22,488 nucleotides of DNA from an uncultured Clostridia bacterium (GTDB lineage: Bacteria; Bacillota; Clostridia; Christensenellales; Pumilibacteraceae), in the NCBI GenBank assembly GCA_947627075.1, contig CANQUR010000009.1, positions 1-22,488 on the forward strand, read 5' to 3'. The position numbers and the translations under genes are program-made. The notes below the pieces were generated by a model. It saw nothing but the letters and a program-made list of their open reading frames with translations, did no database searches and was not told where the DNA came from. This document shows, one piece after another, positions 1-7,356 of this stretch. Every line of letters starts with the position of its first letter. Within the stretch, counting starts at the first letter, position 1.

Positions 1-1
1 C

Positions 2-447
2 GAAATCACTCCCAAAGCGGCGAGTGCCAAAGGCTATGACTTTGACAAGTGGACGGTCACCGTAAACGACGGCGAACCGAAAGAGCTTGCTGGCGACACG
101 TATACGCTTACCGAGGACGATATTTCCGATACCAACGAGGCGGAAATAGTCTTTACCGCTCATTGGACGACCAAAGACTATACCGTCACATTCGAGGCAG
201 GCAAAGACCCGCTTGGAGACGATCTTCTCACTTCTGCGAACCTCGGCAATACCGAAACCAATATCAAACTTGGCGGCAAGGTTGCTCCCAAAGAGGCGAG
301 CGCAGATGGCTATGAGTTTAAGGGCTGGAAAGTCACAGTAAACGGCATACAAAAGTCGTTGACGGACGGCACGTATACGCTTACCGAGAGCGATATTTCC
401 GATACTAACGAGGCAAATATAGTCTTTACCGCCGAGTGGTTGATAGA
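2..447 (+). repeat. Tandem in-frame protein repeat, about 92-residue unit
   Basis: Two copies of one coding module lie head to tail. CCCAAAGCGGCGAGTGCC at 11 matches CCCAAAGAGGCGAGCGCA at 287 (offset 276 nt). ACGTATACGCTTACCGAG recurs at 98 and 371 (offset 273 nt), so the units differ by a one-codon indel. Both units encode Gly-Tyr-x-Phe, a Trp, TYTLTE, DISDTNEA and a closing Phe-Thr-Ala-x-Trp, the pattern of InlB-type extracellular repeats. The first unit is cut by the window edge, so more copies are probably upstream. Confidence 0.85.
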
Positions 448-3400
448 GATCAAAGTCGAAAGCGGCACCATGACTATCAAATACGACGCATCATACAACA
501 TGGCGACGAACAACGGCTTTATCACTGCCATAAAGAACGAATTGAAGATATACAAGGTCGCCGACGTCACTAAGAAGACCAATATGGTCGACATGTTGAA
601 TAACGGCGGGGCAACTTCCTTTACTGTTGCAATTACCGACGGCGTGAAAACCTATAATGAGGGCAATTCCGACGAGATCTACGGCGGTACTTACAAGGTA
701 ATTCCCAAGATCCGAGTGGATTATAGTAGGTTCGTTCTCAAAAATACCGTCGATAGTGACTCTGCGGTAAACAACGTGAATATTATACTGAAATACACTT
801 CCGTTTCCTCGGGGTCGAGTGCAGAACTCACCACCATAGAGGACGCGCTGGCGACCGCCGTCTCCGGTATCACCGTCACCGTCAAGTACAACACCGCGTT
901 TGCAACAAAAGACATAGCCGAGATTTGTTATATCGACAATGATGGCAACATTGACGAGAAATATTACACGGTTGCTCCCGGTGTAACGTTGTTGTTGCCG
1001 TATGATTCAAAGACTACTACGGATATGCATACTACCGGAATTCAGACAAGTAACAGTTTTAACCAGAATGTTGTGGAGAACAGGAGAGGAACAACTCAAG
1101 ATTTGGGATTTGTTGCTGTTACAGAGAATAGCGCATATGTGACCTTGTCGGTTGCAAGCGGGATAATATTACATGTCAAAGACACTTTAATAGTAGGCGG
1201 GAAAATTTTCGGAAGGAGCAACGAGACGTCCAGTATTTCGGGTAACAACTATGCGCAAATGGAATTGAAAGATAATTCCGAAGTCATCCTTTATAGCGGC
1301 TCCAAGTTTTATAGCATTGGGTTTACATTCGGCAAAGGCAAGATCACGGCAAAGAACGGTTCGACTGTCCAAGAACCTTTTAACCTTATTGGTTGGAAAG
1401 GCGGAACAATTACCAAAGCTATGATTGAAAATGTCTTTCCGTTCAATCAATACACTATGGCAAGCATAGAGGCACCAATCTATTTCTATTCTGGATCTAC
1501 TTATAATGTAAGGATTGCTATTGCCGCTTATACTAGCCAACTGGGAGGCTTTGTTGAGATACATGCGACTGTCGACTCTGAAATTGAGTTTATATCAAGC
1601 AAATCCTCATCGTTTATACAATTAACGAATAATAACGAAACCGACTACGTAAAGAAATGGGTTGAAATTGGCAGTGGCAAACTGCATTTGAGTATTAGCG
1701 GCAATGCAACATTCAATAATATTGCAATAGATACCGGCTCTATGATGGGCGGCAGTTTCTCTACGGCGAATAAACAGGTACCCGTCCCAGGAAATTTTGC
1801 TCTTACAGTAGAAAAAGGTAGTAATGTAGTAGTACCGAAAAGCGTTGCGATCAAAATGTTGCCTGGGTCTAGTTTGACAATAGAGGAAGGAGCTAACATT
1901 ACCGTGCAGGAAGGGGGAGGCATATATTCATATGGAGCAAACAATGTCGCTTATAACGACGCGCAAGTTTCTATATGGAAAGACGGAAATACAGCTTATC
2001 CTCATGGAAATCTTAGGAATGTTTATAGGATACACCCCACCTCTATGGGATATAGCGGAGATAACAAATCATATCCGGCAATAATAAATGTCTATGGCTC
2101 TGTTACGGTAAAAGCGGGAGGAAAAATCGGTGCGGATTTAACTCCGATTGGACGAAATGCTAAGATAGTCATTGATAATGGTGCTGAAACAAGTGCAACA
2201 TTTAGCGAAGACAAGGGTAGCGGCACAAGTTACTTTAATCCCATTTTAACTTGCGGTGGGCTTATAGCTAATCGTCAATGGCACGCATTTGATGACAACA
2301 AGACTTATACTAACGTTGACAATGTATGGGAAACGGACATTACAGTTTCTATTACATTCAATGGTGAAACCTTATCCCAAAAAACAGGCAAAAGCTCCGG
2401 CGTTTATTTCACCGAAGAAGAATTAGCACTGGAAAAAGAAAACTTCAAACTCGACGGCATTTACTCGACAAGAGATGGTGATCGAAAGCCCATAACATCT
2501 TCTACGGTTTTCTATTGGGATGAAGAGTTAATAGCTGAGTTTGTTCCTGACGGTAATTCGTATCTTGTCAATTATGATGCCGATGGTGGTATAGTCAAGA
2601 ATAGAGGACAAGAACTCTATACTTCGGATTTGATTAGTAACTTAGGTTCTTACTTGTTGGAAAGCGTAGAGACTCGAACAGGATATAAGTTCAATGGGTG
2701 GTATACTGCCAAGAATTGCGGTGGAGTAAAGGTCACGGTGTTATCAGAGGAACTTTTTGATGAAAATCATACGTTAACATTGTTTGCCGGCTGGGAAGTA
2801 GAAAAATACACGCTTACTATAACCCAAGGCAGTAACACTACATTGGAGGTTACTGTAGGTGGGCAATTATATAAAGGTACCAATACTTTACAAGTACCTT
2901 TTGGTACGGAAATTATTTTAACTGTTGCAACTTTTAGTGGTAATTCAATGTATAGTTTGGAATTGACGGTAACGGATAACCTAGTTAGCAAAGCTGGTGA
3001 TAAATTCTCTATGCCTGCTAAAAATGTCGAAATTACATCTAAAAGAAGTGGTTGTATCGTCGAGGGTACGCTTATCACGCTTGCGGATGGAACGCAGAAG
3101 AAAGTAGAAGATCTGCTACCGACCGATAAGGTTCTTGTTTTCAACCACGATACAGGCAAGTACGAAGCATGCGCTTTGTGGTCGAATGTTCATGAGGGCA
3201 ATGATGCGGAATGGTGTGTCGTGACATATCTGTACTTCTCGGACGGCACGGAGCTTGGTATCAGCTATGAGCATGGATTGTTTGACAAAACGCTTATGAA
3301 GTACGTCTACTTCAATGCGGATAATCCTGCGGAGTACATAGGACATAAGTTCGTCAAAGTCGGCAACGAAAACGGCGAATATGTGAGCGGAGAAGTGACC

Positions 3401-3763
3401 CTTATTGGCTACGAGAATAAGACGGAATATTTGAGACTGTTCTCGCCTGTGTCGCTGTTCCACATGAACATTGTCACCAACGGTTTGCTGTCTATGACGG
3501 CATGGCCGACAAACAGCGAGGGATTTGAGAACTACTTCGAATTTGACGATGATATGAAGTTCAACGAGGAGGCTATGCAATCCGATATTGAAAAGTACGG
3601 ATTGTATACCTATGATGACTTCAAAGATCTTATGACCGAAGAACTCTTCGAGGCATTGCCGTGGAAATACTTCAAGATAGCTATTGGCAAGGGCCAACTC
3701 ACTTTGGAAGATATTCTTTATACTATCGAATGGATCTATACTACGGGTCAAATTCGGTTGTAA
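2..3763 (+). CDS. Large secreted/surface repeat protein with C-terminal Hint domain (5' end missing)
   Basis: The frame is open from the first full codon of the window to TAA at 3761-3763 (1253 residues), so the true start, signal peptide and N-terminus lie upstream. Residues 1-150 carry two tandem copies of a repeat (G-Y-[DE]-F-x-x-W ... TYTLTE-x-DISDTNEA ... FTA-x-W). About residues 854-935 form a typical InlB/Listeria-Bacteroides B-repeat (NYDADGG ... TGYKFNGWYT ... LFAGW), an extracellular fold common in gut Clostridia. The middle, roughly 150-850, is Ser/Thr/Gly/Asn-rich with beta-solenoid-like character and no enzyme motif. At residue 1018 a Hint domain begins (CIVEGTLITLADG, then KKVEDLLPTDKVL) and closes near SLFHMNIVTNGLL, followed by an acidic tail of about 90 residues. 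No C-terminal anchor (LPXTG, transmembrane helix, SLH) is visible. It may be an adhesin or a Hint-processed secreted protein; the function is unproven. Confidence 0.85.
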   Translation, partial: EITPKAASAKGYDFDKWTVTVNDGEPKELAGDTYTLTEDDISDTNEAEIVFTAHWTTKDYTVTFEAGKDPLGDDLLTSANLGNTETNIKLGGKVAPKEASADGYEFKGWKVTVNGIQKSLTDGTYTLTESDISDTNEANIVFTAEWLIEIKVESGTMTIKYDASYNMATNNGFITAIKNELKIYKVADVTKKTNMVDMLNNGGATSFTVAITDGVKTYNEGNSDEIYGGTYKVIPKIRVDYSRFVLKNTVDSDSAVNNVNIILKYTSVSSGSSAELTTIEDALATAVSGITVTVKYNTAFATKDIAEICYIDNDGNIDEKYYTVAPGVTLLLPYDSKTTTDMHTTGIQTSNSFNQNVVENRRGTTQDLGFVAVTENSAYVTLSVASGIILHVKDTLIVGGKIFGRSNETSSISGNNYAQMELKDNSEVILYSGSKFYSIGFTFGKGKITAKNGSTVQEPFNLIGWKGGTITKAMIENVFPFNQYTMASIEAPIYFYSGSTYNVRIAIAAYTSQLGGFVEIHATVDSEIEFISSKSSSFIQLTNNNETDYVKKWVEIGSGKLHLSISGNATFNNIAIDTGSMMGGSFSTANKQVPVPGNFALTVEKGSNVVVPKSVAIKMLPGSSLTIEEGANITVQEGGGIYSYGANNVAYNDAQVSIWKDGNTAYPHGNLRNVYRIHPTSMGYSGDNKSYPAIINVYGSVTVKAGGKIGADLTPIGRNAKIVIDNGAETSATFSEDKGSGTSYFNPILTCGGLIANRQWHAFDDNKTYTNVDNVWETDITVSITFNGETLSQKTGKSSGVYFTEEELALEKENFKLDGIYSTRDGDRKPITSSTVFYWDEELIAEFVPDGNSYLVNYDADGGIVKNRGQELYTSDLISNLGSYLLESVETRTGYKFNGWYTAKNCGGVKVTVLSEELFDENHTLTLFAGWEVEKYTLTITQGSNTTLEVTVGGQLYKGTNTLQVPFGTEIILTVATFSGNSMYSLELTVTDNLVSKAGDKFSMPAKNVEITSKRSGCIVEGTLITLADGTQKKVEDLLPTDKVLVFNHDTGKYEACALWSNVHEGNDAEWCVVTYLYFSDGTELGISYEHGLFDKTLMKYVYFNADNPAEYIGHKFVKVGNENGEYVSGEVTLIGYENKTEYLRLFSPVSLFHMNIVTNGLLSMTAWPTNSEGFENYFEFDDDMKFNEEAMQSDIEKYGLYTYDDFKDLMTEELFEALPWKYFKIAIGKGQLTLEDILYTIEWIYTTGQIRL

Positions 3764-3787
3764 CTTGTCTGCGCATAACAAAACCAC

Positions 3788-3819
3788 AAAAAAGAATAGC
3801 CGCAAGCTATTCTTTTTTT
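3788..3819 (+). terminator. Bidirectional intrinsic terminator
   Basis: A 13-bp perfect stem (3788-3800 pairs with 3806-3818) encloses the 5-nt loop CGCAA. The core is AGAATAGC/GCTATTCT, flanked by an A-run on the left and a T-run on the right. It begins 24 nt after the stop of the surface-protein gene and also lies downstream of the convergent bile salt hydrolase gene. The A-tract becomes a U-tract on the minus strand, so it can terminate both transcripts. Confidence 0.9.
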
Positions 3820-3911
3820 ATGGGTGCAAATGTCGTTAATTTCCGCTCCGCTTTGCCCGAAGTTTGCCGCGAGAGGCGGCGGGCGAGGGTTCGAGCGAGG
3901 CGGGGAGGGGC
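3820..3911. other. Short GC-rich spacer between convergent genes
   Basis: The part from about 3866 to 3911 is strikingly G/C rich compared with everything around it and contains a 5-bp GC stem (GCCGC 3866-3870 with GCGGC 3876-3880, loop GAGAG). No T-run follows it, and no gene is supported here. It would lie in the 3' untranslated region of the bile salt hydrolase transcript. Confidence 0.45.
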
Positions 3912-4892
3912 TTAGCCCTTTCGGTTTTGTATCAGGAAGTCGTTTTCCGTCAGCAGAGGGTAGGAGACGAGCAGAGAGGATCCGAGGTCCTCGCTGTGCA
4001 TATCCACGCCGACGATCCGCCTGTTATTGTAGGTCGTGTAGTAATAAATGCCCTTGTCCACGTTGCAACACGAGGAGTATATGGTATGCTCCCAGCCGCC
4101 CGCGACCTTGCAACAGCCCTTTTGCTGTTCGACCGAGGTCGATATGTGGAAGAATTGGTTTACGCTCTCCGATTCCGACTCGCCCGAGACCGAATTGAGC
4201 TTGGTGAAAGCGGCTTTTACGAACCGCGAGGCGGAAGAGAGGTCGCCCGGCAGTCCGATAGAACCCATTCCGCGGCTGTAAGGGCTTAGGGACAACTTGT
4301 CCGAAAAGCGATTGGTCGGGTCGTCGCAACCCGCGCTCATGTAGTTGGTCAGGTTGATGAGGTGAAAGTCAAACGTCGGGTTGTTGGTCATTACGCCCAC
4401 GGGGTCGGAGTAGATCTTCAATCCGTCGGCGAGAGGCTCGACCACTATGCTCTCGGTCCTGTCCGAGATCATCCAATGGAGCGGCGAGTGGGGCAGTGCT
4501 TCCGAAAAGTTTTCCGACCACAGGTTGACATTTCTTAGCTTTCGTTCGACGTCTCGCACCGTCTTGCAGTCGTTTAGTACGTACGGTATAAACTCAAAGG
4601 GCGCGACGTTTGTCTTGTCCGCCGACTTGGGCAGATACGTCGCATTGCCCGGAAAGTTAAGACCCGCAACGCTTAGACCGTGTTCGTTGGTCGCGTCGTA
4701 GTACAGCGGATAACCGTCCTGTACGTAAGCCATGCCGATCATCGCGTAGTGCCGTTCGGCTCGCTCTCCGCCTCGAAATTCCAGAGGATAAGCGCGTGGC
4801 GTGATCGTCACCGTCTGCGCGTATGCAAACTCATAGTCGAGGTTCCGCCCGAAGTAACTGTCTTTGGTCTTGTATGTCGCTACCGTACACAT
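3912..4892 (-). CDS. bsh: Choloylglycine hydrolase (bile salt hydrolase)
   Basis: This Ntn-family linear amide hydrolase (326 aa, the usual family length) is expected to cleave the glycine or taurine amide of conjugated bile acids in the cytoplasm. The N-terminus is Met-Cys, so removing Met exposes the catalytic nucleophile Cys2. The other family residues are in place: Arg16 and Asp19 (FGRNLDYEF), Asn79 (AGLNFPGNA), Asn170/Asn171 (TNNPTFDF) and Arg223 (LSSASRFVKAAF), plus the signature GMGSIGLPGDLSS. Asn at position 79, rather than the Tyr typical of penicillin V acylases, favours bile salt hydrolase. The start is supported by GGAGGA (plus-strand 4901-4906), 8 nt from the ATG. There is no signal peptide. 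It is monocistronic and more GC-rich by eye than the operons to its right. The substrate range cannot be read from the sequence. Confidence 0.95.
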   Translation of the reverse strand: MCTVATYKTKDSYFGRNLDYEFAYAQTVTITPRAYPLEFRGGERAERHYAMIGMAYVQDGYPLYYDATNEHGLSVAGLNFPGNATYLPKSADKTNVAPFEFIPYVLNDCKTVRDVERKLRNVNLWSENFSEALPHSPLHWMISDRTESIVVEPLADGLKIYSDPVGVMTNNPTFDFHLINLTNYMSAGCDDPTNRFSDKLSLSPYSRGMGSIGLPGDLSSASRFVKAAFTKLNSVSGESESESVNQFFHISTSVEQQKGCCKVAGGWEHTIYSSCCNVDKGIYYYTTYNNRRIVGVDMHSEDLGSSLLVSYPLLTENDFLIQNRKG

Positions 4893-4950
4893 AACTTTTT
4901 TCCTCCGTTTTTGCCTTGTAACGTTGTTTTTGTGAATTCAAGCCGTTTTC

Positions 4951-5046
4951 GCGCTTTTCTCTTTGCCCATTTTACCGCGCTTTTGGTAACAAAAACACTA
5001 TTTTCTATGCTTAGGCGTCCGCGCTTTTCGCTTTGTCTGTTTTCGC
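4951..5046. repeat. Imperfect direct repeats in the bsh leader
   Basis: GCGCTTTTCTCTTTG at 4951 recurs as GCGCTTTTCGCTTTG at 5021, each followed four bases later by TTTT. A third, shorter copy (GCGCTTTTGG) begins at 4977. They lie inside the predicted leader of about 160 nt of the bile salt hydrolase mRNA, where they read as AAAAGCGC. The role is unknown; they could be remnants of a duplication or sites for an RNA- or DNA-binding regulator. The rest of 4893-5206 holds two divergent promoters and no supported gene. Confidence 0.45.
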
Positions 5047-5060
5047 TTGTTGTCTTTGCG

Positions 5061-5089
5061 AGTATATCATATCCCTCTTTCTTTGTCAA
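5061..5089 (-). promoter_or_regulatory. Sigma-A-type promoter of bsh
   Basis: On the minus strand, TTGACA (5084-5089) and TATACT (5061-5066) are separated by exactly 17 bp, with an extended -10 TG one base before the -10 hexamer. The predicted transcription start is near 5054, giving a leader of about 160 nt before the bile salt hydrolase ATG. Confidence 0.8.
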
Positions 5090-5100
5090 TCGATGATTGA
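5086..5100. promoter_or_regulatory. Candidate operator: 15-bp dyad over the bsh -35
   Basis: TCAATC-GAT-GATTGA is a perfect 6+6 inverted repeat with a 3-nt centre. It overlaps four bases of the -35 hexamer (5084-5089) of the bile salt hydrolase promoter and extends upstream. A dimeric repressor or activator could bind here, for example a bile-responsive regulator, but no regulator gene is in the window and the role is inferred only from position and symmetry. Confidence 0.5.
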
Positions 5101-5154
5101 TCGTCCTAAATGGGCGGCATATTTGTTTGATATGGTGAAACTTGTCGTATTTTG

Positions 5155-5183
5155 TTGACAGTGCAAACCAAAAATGATAGAAT
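5155..5183 (+). promoter_or_regulatory. Sigma-A-type promoter of the RyR/channel operon
   Basis: TTGACA (5155-5160) and TAGAAT (5178-5183) are 17 bp apart, with an extended -10 TG at 5175-5176. The predicted start of transcription is near 5190. This places the upstream in-frame ATG at 5174 inside the promoter, ahead of the transcript, and supports translation from 5207. Confidence 0.78.
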
Positions 5184-5196
5184 TGAATAGTAAATT

Positions 5197-5202
5197 GGAG
5201 GA
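5197..5202 (+). promoter_or_regulatory. Ribosome binding site that sets a TTG start
   Basis: GGAGGA lies 4-5 nt before the in-frame TTG at 5207-5209 and about 8 nt after the predicted transcription start. The in-frame ATG at 5174 has no such site and overlaps the -10 region. Confidence 0.7.
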
Positions 5203-5206
5203 AAAG

Positions 5207-7342
5207 TTGGAAACTTTTACCTTAATCACCGCTGTTTGCTTTGCACTACTTACAGCCGAAGTTCTGTATTTTGTGGTTTCTCTGTGCGCACGAAAAAGAG
5301 CAGAGAGGATCAATTTTTTACGCGGTTTCAAAAAAGCTAAGTGTGCATTGATATATTTTATAGCGATACCGCTATTTTGTATTGGTCATATCTATGCGGG
5401 ACAGGATTTCTTCAACGCATTTTTCGCCGCTATTAATCAAACTGTTACGCTCGTCGTTCTCAAATATTCGACCTCTACCATAACCGCTCTTATGAGCGCA
5501 AATGTTTTCTACAGAATTACCATTTTTTATTGTTTCACTCTTGTGGCGATCAACGCCTTAATGTTTACCGTTTCACTCCTTGGGCAAAGACTGTGGGAGT
5601 GGTGGAGATCATTTGTATTCTTTAGGCTGACGCATAAGGACAAGTTGTATATCTTTGGTAGCTGTGACAACAACCTTGACATTTATCGAAGTGATCGTGT
5701 ACATGCCAAAATTCTTGTCGATAAGTTGGACCAAGAGAAAAGAAACAGAATGTATCTCGACAAGATAAGTTATGTTTGTGACGATCCAAAACGTTTAGTA
5801 GAAGGCATTTTTGATTGTCTTAAAAAGCGCAAAAACGGAATATCGGTCGTCATCAATACGGGTTCGGATGAGAAAAATATATCTTTTTGTCGTTTGTTCA
5901 TAGCCAAGCTCGATAGTGTGAAGGATAAGATCGATTATTTTGAACGACTTAAAGTGTATGTGTTCGGCGATCCCAAGCACGAAACGGCATATTCCGATAT
6001 AATGGCCGCTTCGTATGGGTGTATAAGCTATAAGGATCGACACCTTATGGTCGCAATGAACTTTGTTAAGAAATATCCGATGGCGTATTTTCTCGGAGAA
6101 AATATCATTGCAGATACGTCGCTCATCAATGACGAGGTGAAATTGAATGTCTGCATGATAGGGTTCGGCAAGACAAACAGGCAGATTTTTCTTACTTCCG
6201 TTGCCAACAATCAATTTCTGACCAAAAGAGACGGCAAAATAGCTCTTAAACAAGTGAATTATCATATTTTTGACAAAGAGCCTGCCGAAAATAATAAGAA
6301 CCTCAATCATACATATTACCGTTTCCGAAATGAGGTCGGGGACTCAAATGATTATCTTCCGCTACCGGACGCCCCTGCTGTGGAAAAATACTATCACCTT
6401 GATGTAAATTCGCAGGCGTTTTATTCGGACATAAGAAGCGTCGTATCTTCGGTAAGATCATTGAATTTCATTGTAATAGCCTTCGGTTCGGATCTGGAAA
6501 ATGTGGATATGGCGCACAAACTCGCTGATAAGCGTGACGAATGGGGCGTTGAAAATGTTTATATCTTTGTCAAGATCCGTGGGGACTTATCGTTTTGCCG
6601 AAAAGATTGCTTTGTCATTGGCAACGAGAAAGACGAAGTCTATAACATTGACGCTATCACGGACGACGATATTCTTCGTATGGCTAAGTTGAGATACCAA
6701 GTTTACGACTTGGAATACAAAATAGCACACGATAAGGAGTGCGTCGTTGACGACAACTTTGTCGAGCGTTGCAAAAAGCAGTCCGATTATAATTGGTATG
6801 TCAAAAAGCATAGATGGGAACGAGAATCAGACGTATATTGTTGTCTCGCTATTCGTTCCAAACTCAATCTTATGGGGCTTGACTGCGTAAAGGGCGATGG
6901 GGGTATGGACGAAAGTGAATACTTTTCCGTCTATGCCAAAGACGATATGCCTACGTTTATGGATGGTGTTCTCAATAAAAAAGTCGTTAGATACGATATT
7001 GATTTTAAGCCGTCGCTCAGGACAACGCTCGCTATTCAGGAACACTACAGATGGAATTCGTTCATGATAAGCAAGGGCATGATCCCTTCGACGAAACAAT
7101 GTATTCTTGGCGAACAGGTTTGGAAGGACGGTAAAACCGAATTTACAAACGGCAAGAATTACGCGCTCCGCAGACACGGAAATATTACGACTTATGACGG
7201 ACTTGTTCAATTCCGTAAACTTGTTTCAACGCGCGACAACACTTCGGAAAGGACTGCCGATGTTATGAAATATGATTATCAACTTCTGGATGACGCTTAT
7301 TGGTTGCTCCATGAATGTGGATACATGATCATACGTAAGTAA
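5207..7342 (+). CDS. Channel-like membrane protein: TM region, RCK/TrkA-N-like Rossmann domains, RyR-like C-terminus
   Basis: The protein is 711 aa from the TTG start chosen by promoter and Shine-Dalgarno position. It opens with a membrane helix (about 4-25), a second near 46-62, a hydrophobic pore-loop-like stretch, and another helix near 110-132 ending in a Trp-rich membrane edge. This resembles a compact ion-channel pore, although no K+ selectivity filter (TVGYG) is seen. Cytoplasmic Rossmann-like domains follow: KLYIFGSCD at 146, VCMIGFGKTN at 315 with the acidic end HIFD, and NFIVIAFGSD at 420, as in RCK/TrkA-N nucleotide-binding regions. The C-terminus (about 600-680) has E-H-Y-R-W-N-S-F, matching the EHxRW start of bacterial RyR domains, but the rest is divergent. 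It leads an operon with an HD-RyR-SLOG gene and a second membrane protein of the same plan. A nucleotide- or redox-gated channel is an inference. Confidence 0.65.
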   Translation: METFTLITAVCFALLTAEVLYFVVSLCARKRAERINFLRGFKKAKCALIYFIAIPLFCIGHIYAGQDFFNAFFAAINQTVTLVVLKYSTSTITALMSANVFYRITIFYCFTLVAINALMFTVSLLGQRLWEWWRSFVFFRLTHKDKLYIFGSCDNNLDIYRSDRVHAKILVDKLDQEKRNRMYLDKISYVCDDPKRLVEGIFDCLKKRKNGISVVINTGSDEKNISFCRLFIAKLDSVKDKIDYFERLKVYVFGDPKHETAYSDIMAASYGCISYKDRHLMVAMNFVKKYPMAYFLGENIIADTSLINDEVKLNVCMIGFGKTNRQIFLTSVANNQFLTKRDGKIALKQVNYHIFDKEPAENNKNLNHTYYRFRNEVGDSNDYLPLPDAPAVEKYYHLDVNSQAFYSDIRSVVSSVRSLNFIVIAFGSDLENVDMAHKLADKRDEWGVENVYIFVKIRGDLSFCRKDCFVIGNEKDEVYNIDAITDDDILRMAKLRYQVYDLEYKIAHDKECVVDDNFVERCKKQSDYNWYVKKHRWERESDVYCCLAIRSKLNLMGLDCVKGDGGMDESEYFSVYAKDDMPTFMDGVLNKKVVRYDIDFKPSLRTTLAIQEHYRWNSFMISKGMIPSTKQCILGEQVWKDGKTEFTNGKNYALRRHGNITTYDGLVQFRKLVSTRDNTSERTADVMKYDYQLLDDAYWLLHECGYMIIRK

Positions 7343-7356
7343 AAGGGAGGATTTTT

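Noticed and set aside
3116..3805. 229-codon open frame on the minus strand
   Set aside because: It is antisense to the Hint-domain coding region and has no family motif or suitable start signal; it also runs into the terminator hairpin.
3866..3880. GC hairpin as a second terminator
   Set aside because: The stem is only 5 bp and no T-run follows on either strand; the strong hairpin at 3788-3819 already serves both genes.
4880..5089. 69-codon minus-strand frame upstream of bsh, a possible leader peptide
   Set aside because: Its only long-form start lies in the -35 hexamer of the bsh promoter and so is not transcribed from it, and it overlaps the bsh start out of frame without a ribosome binding site.
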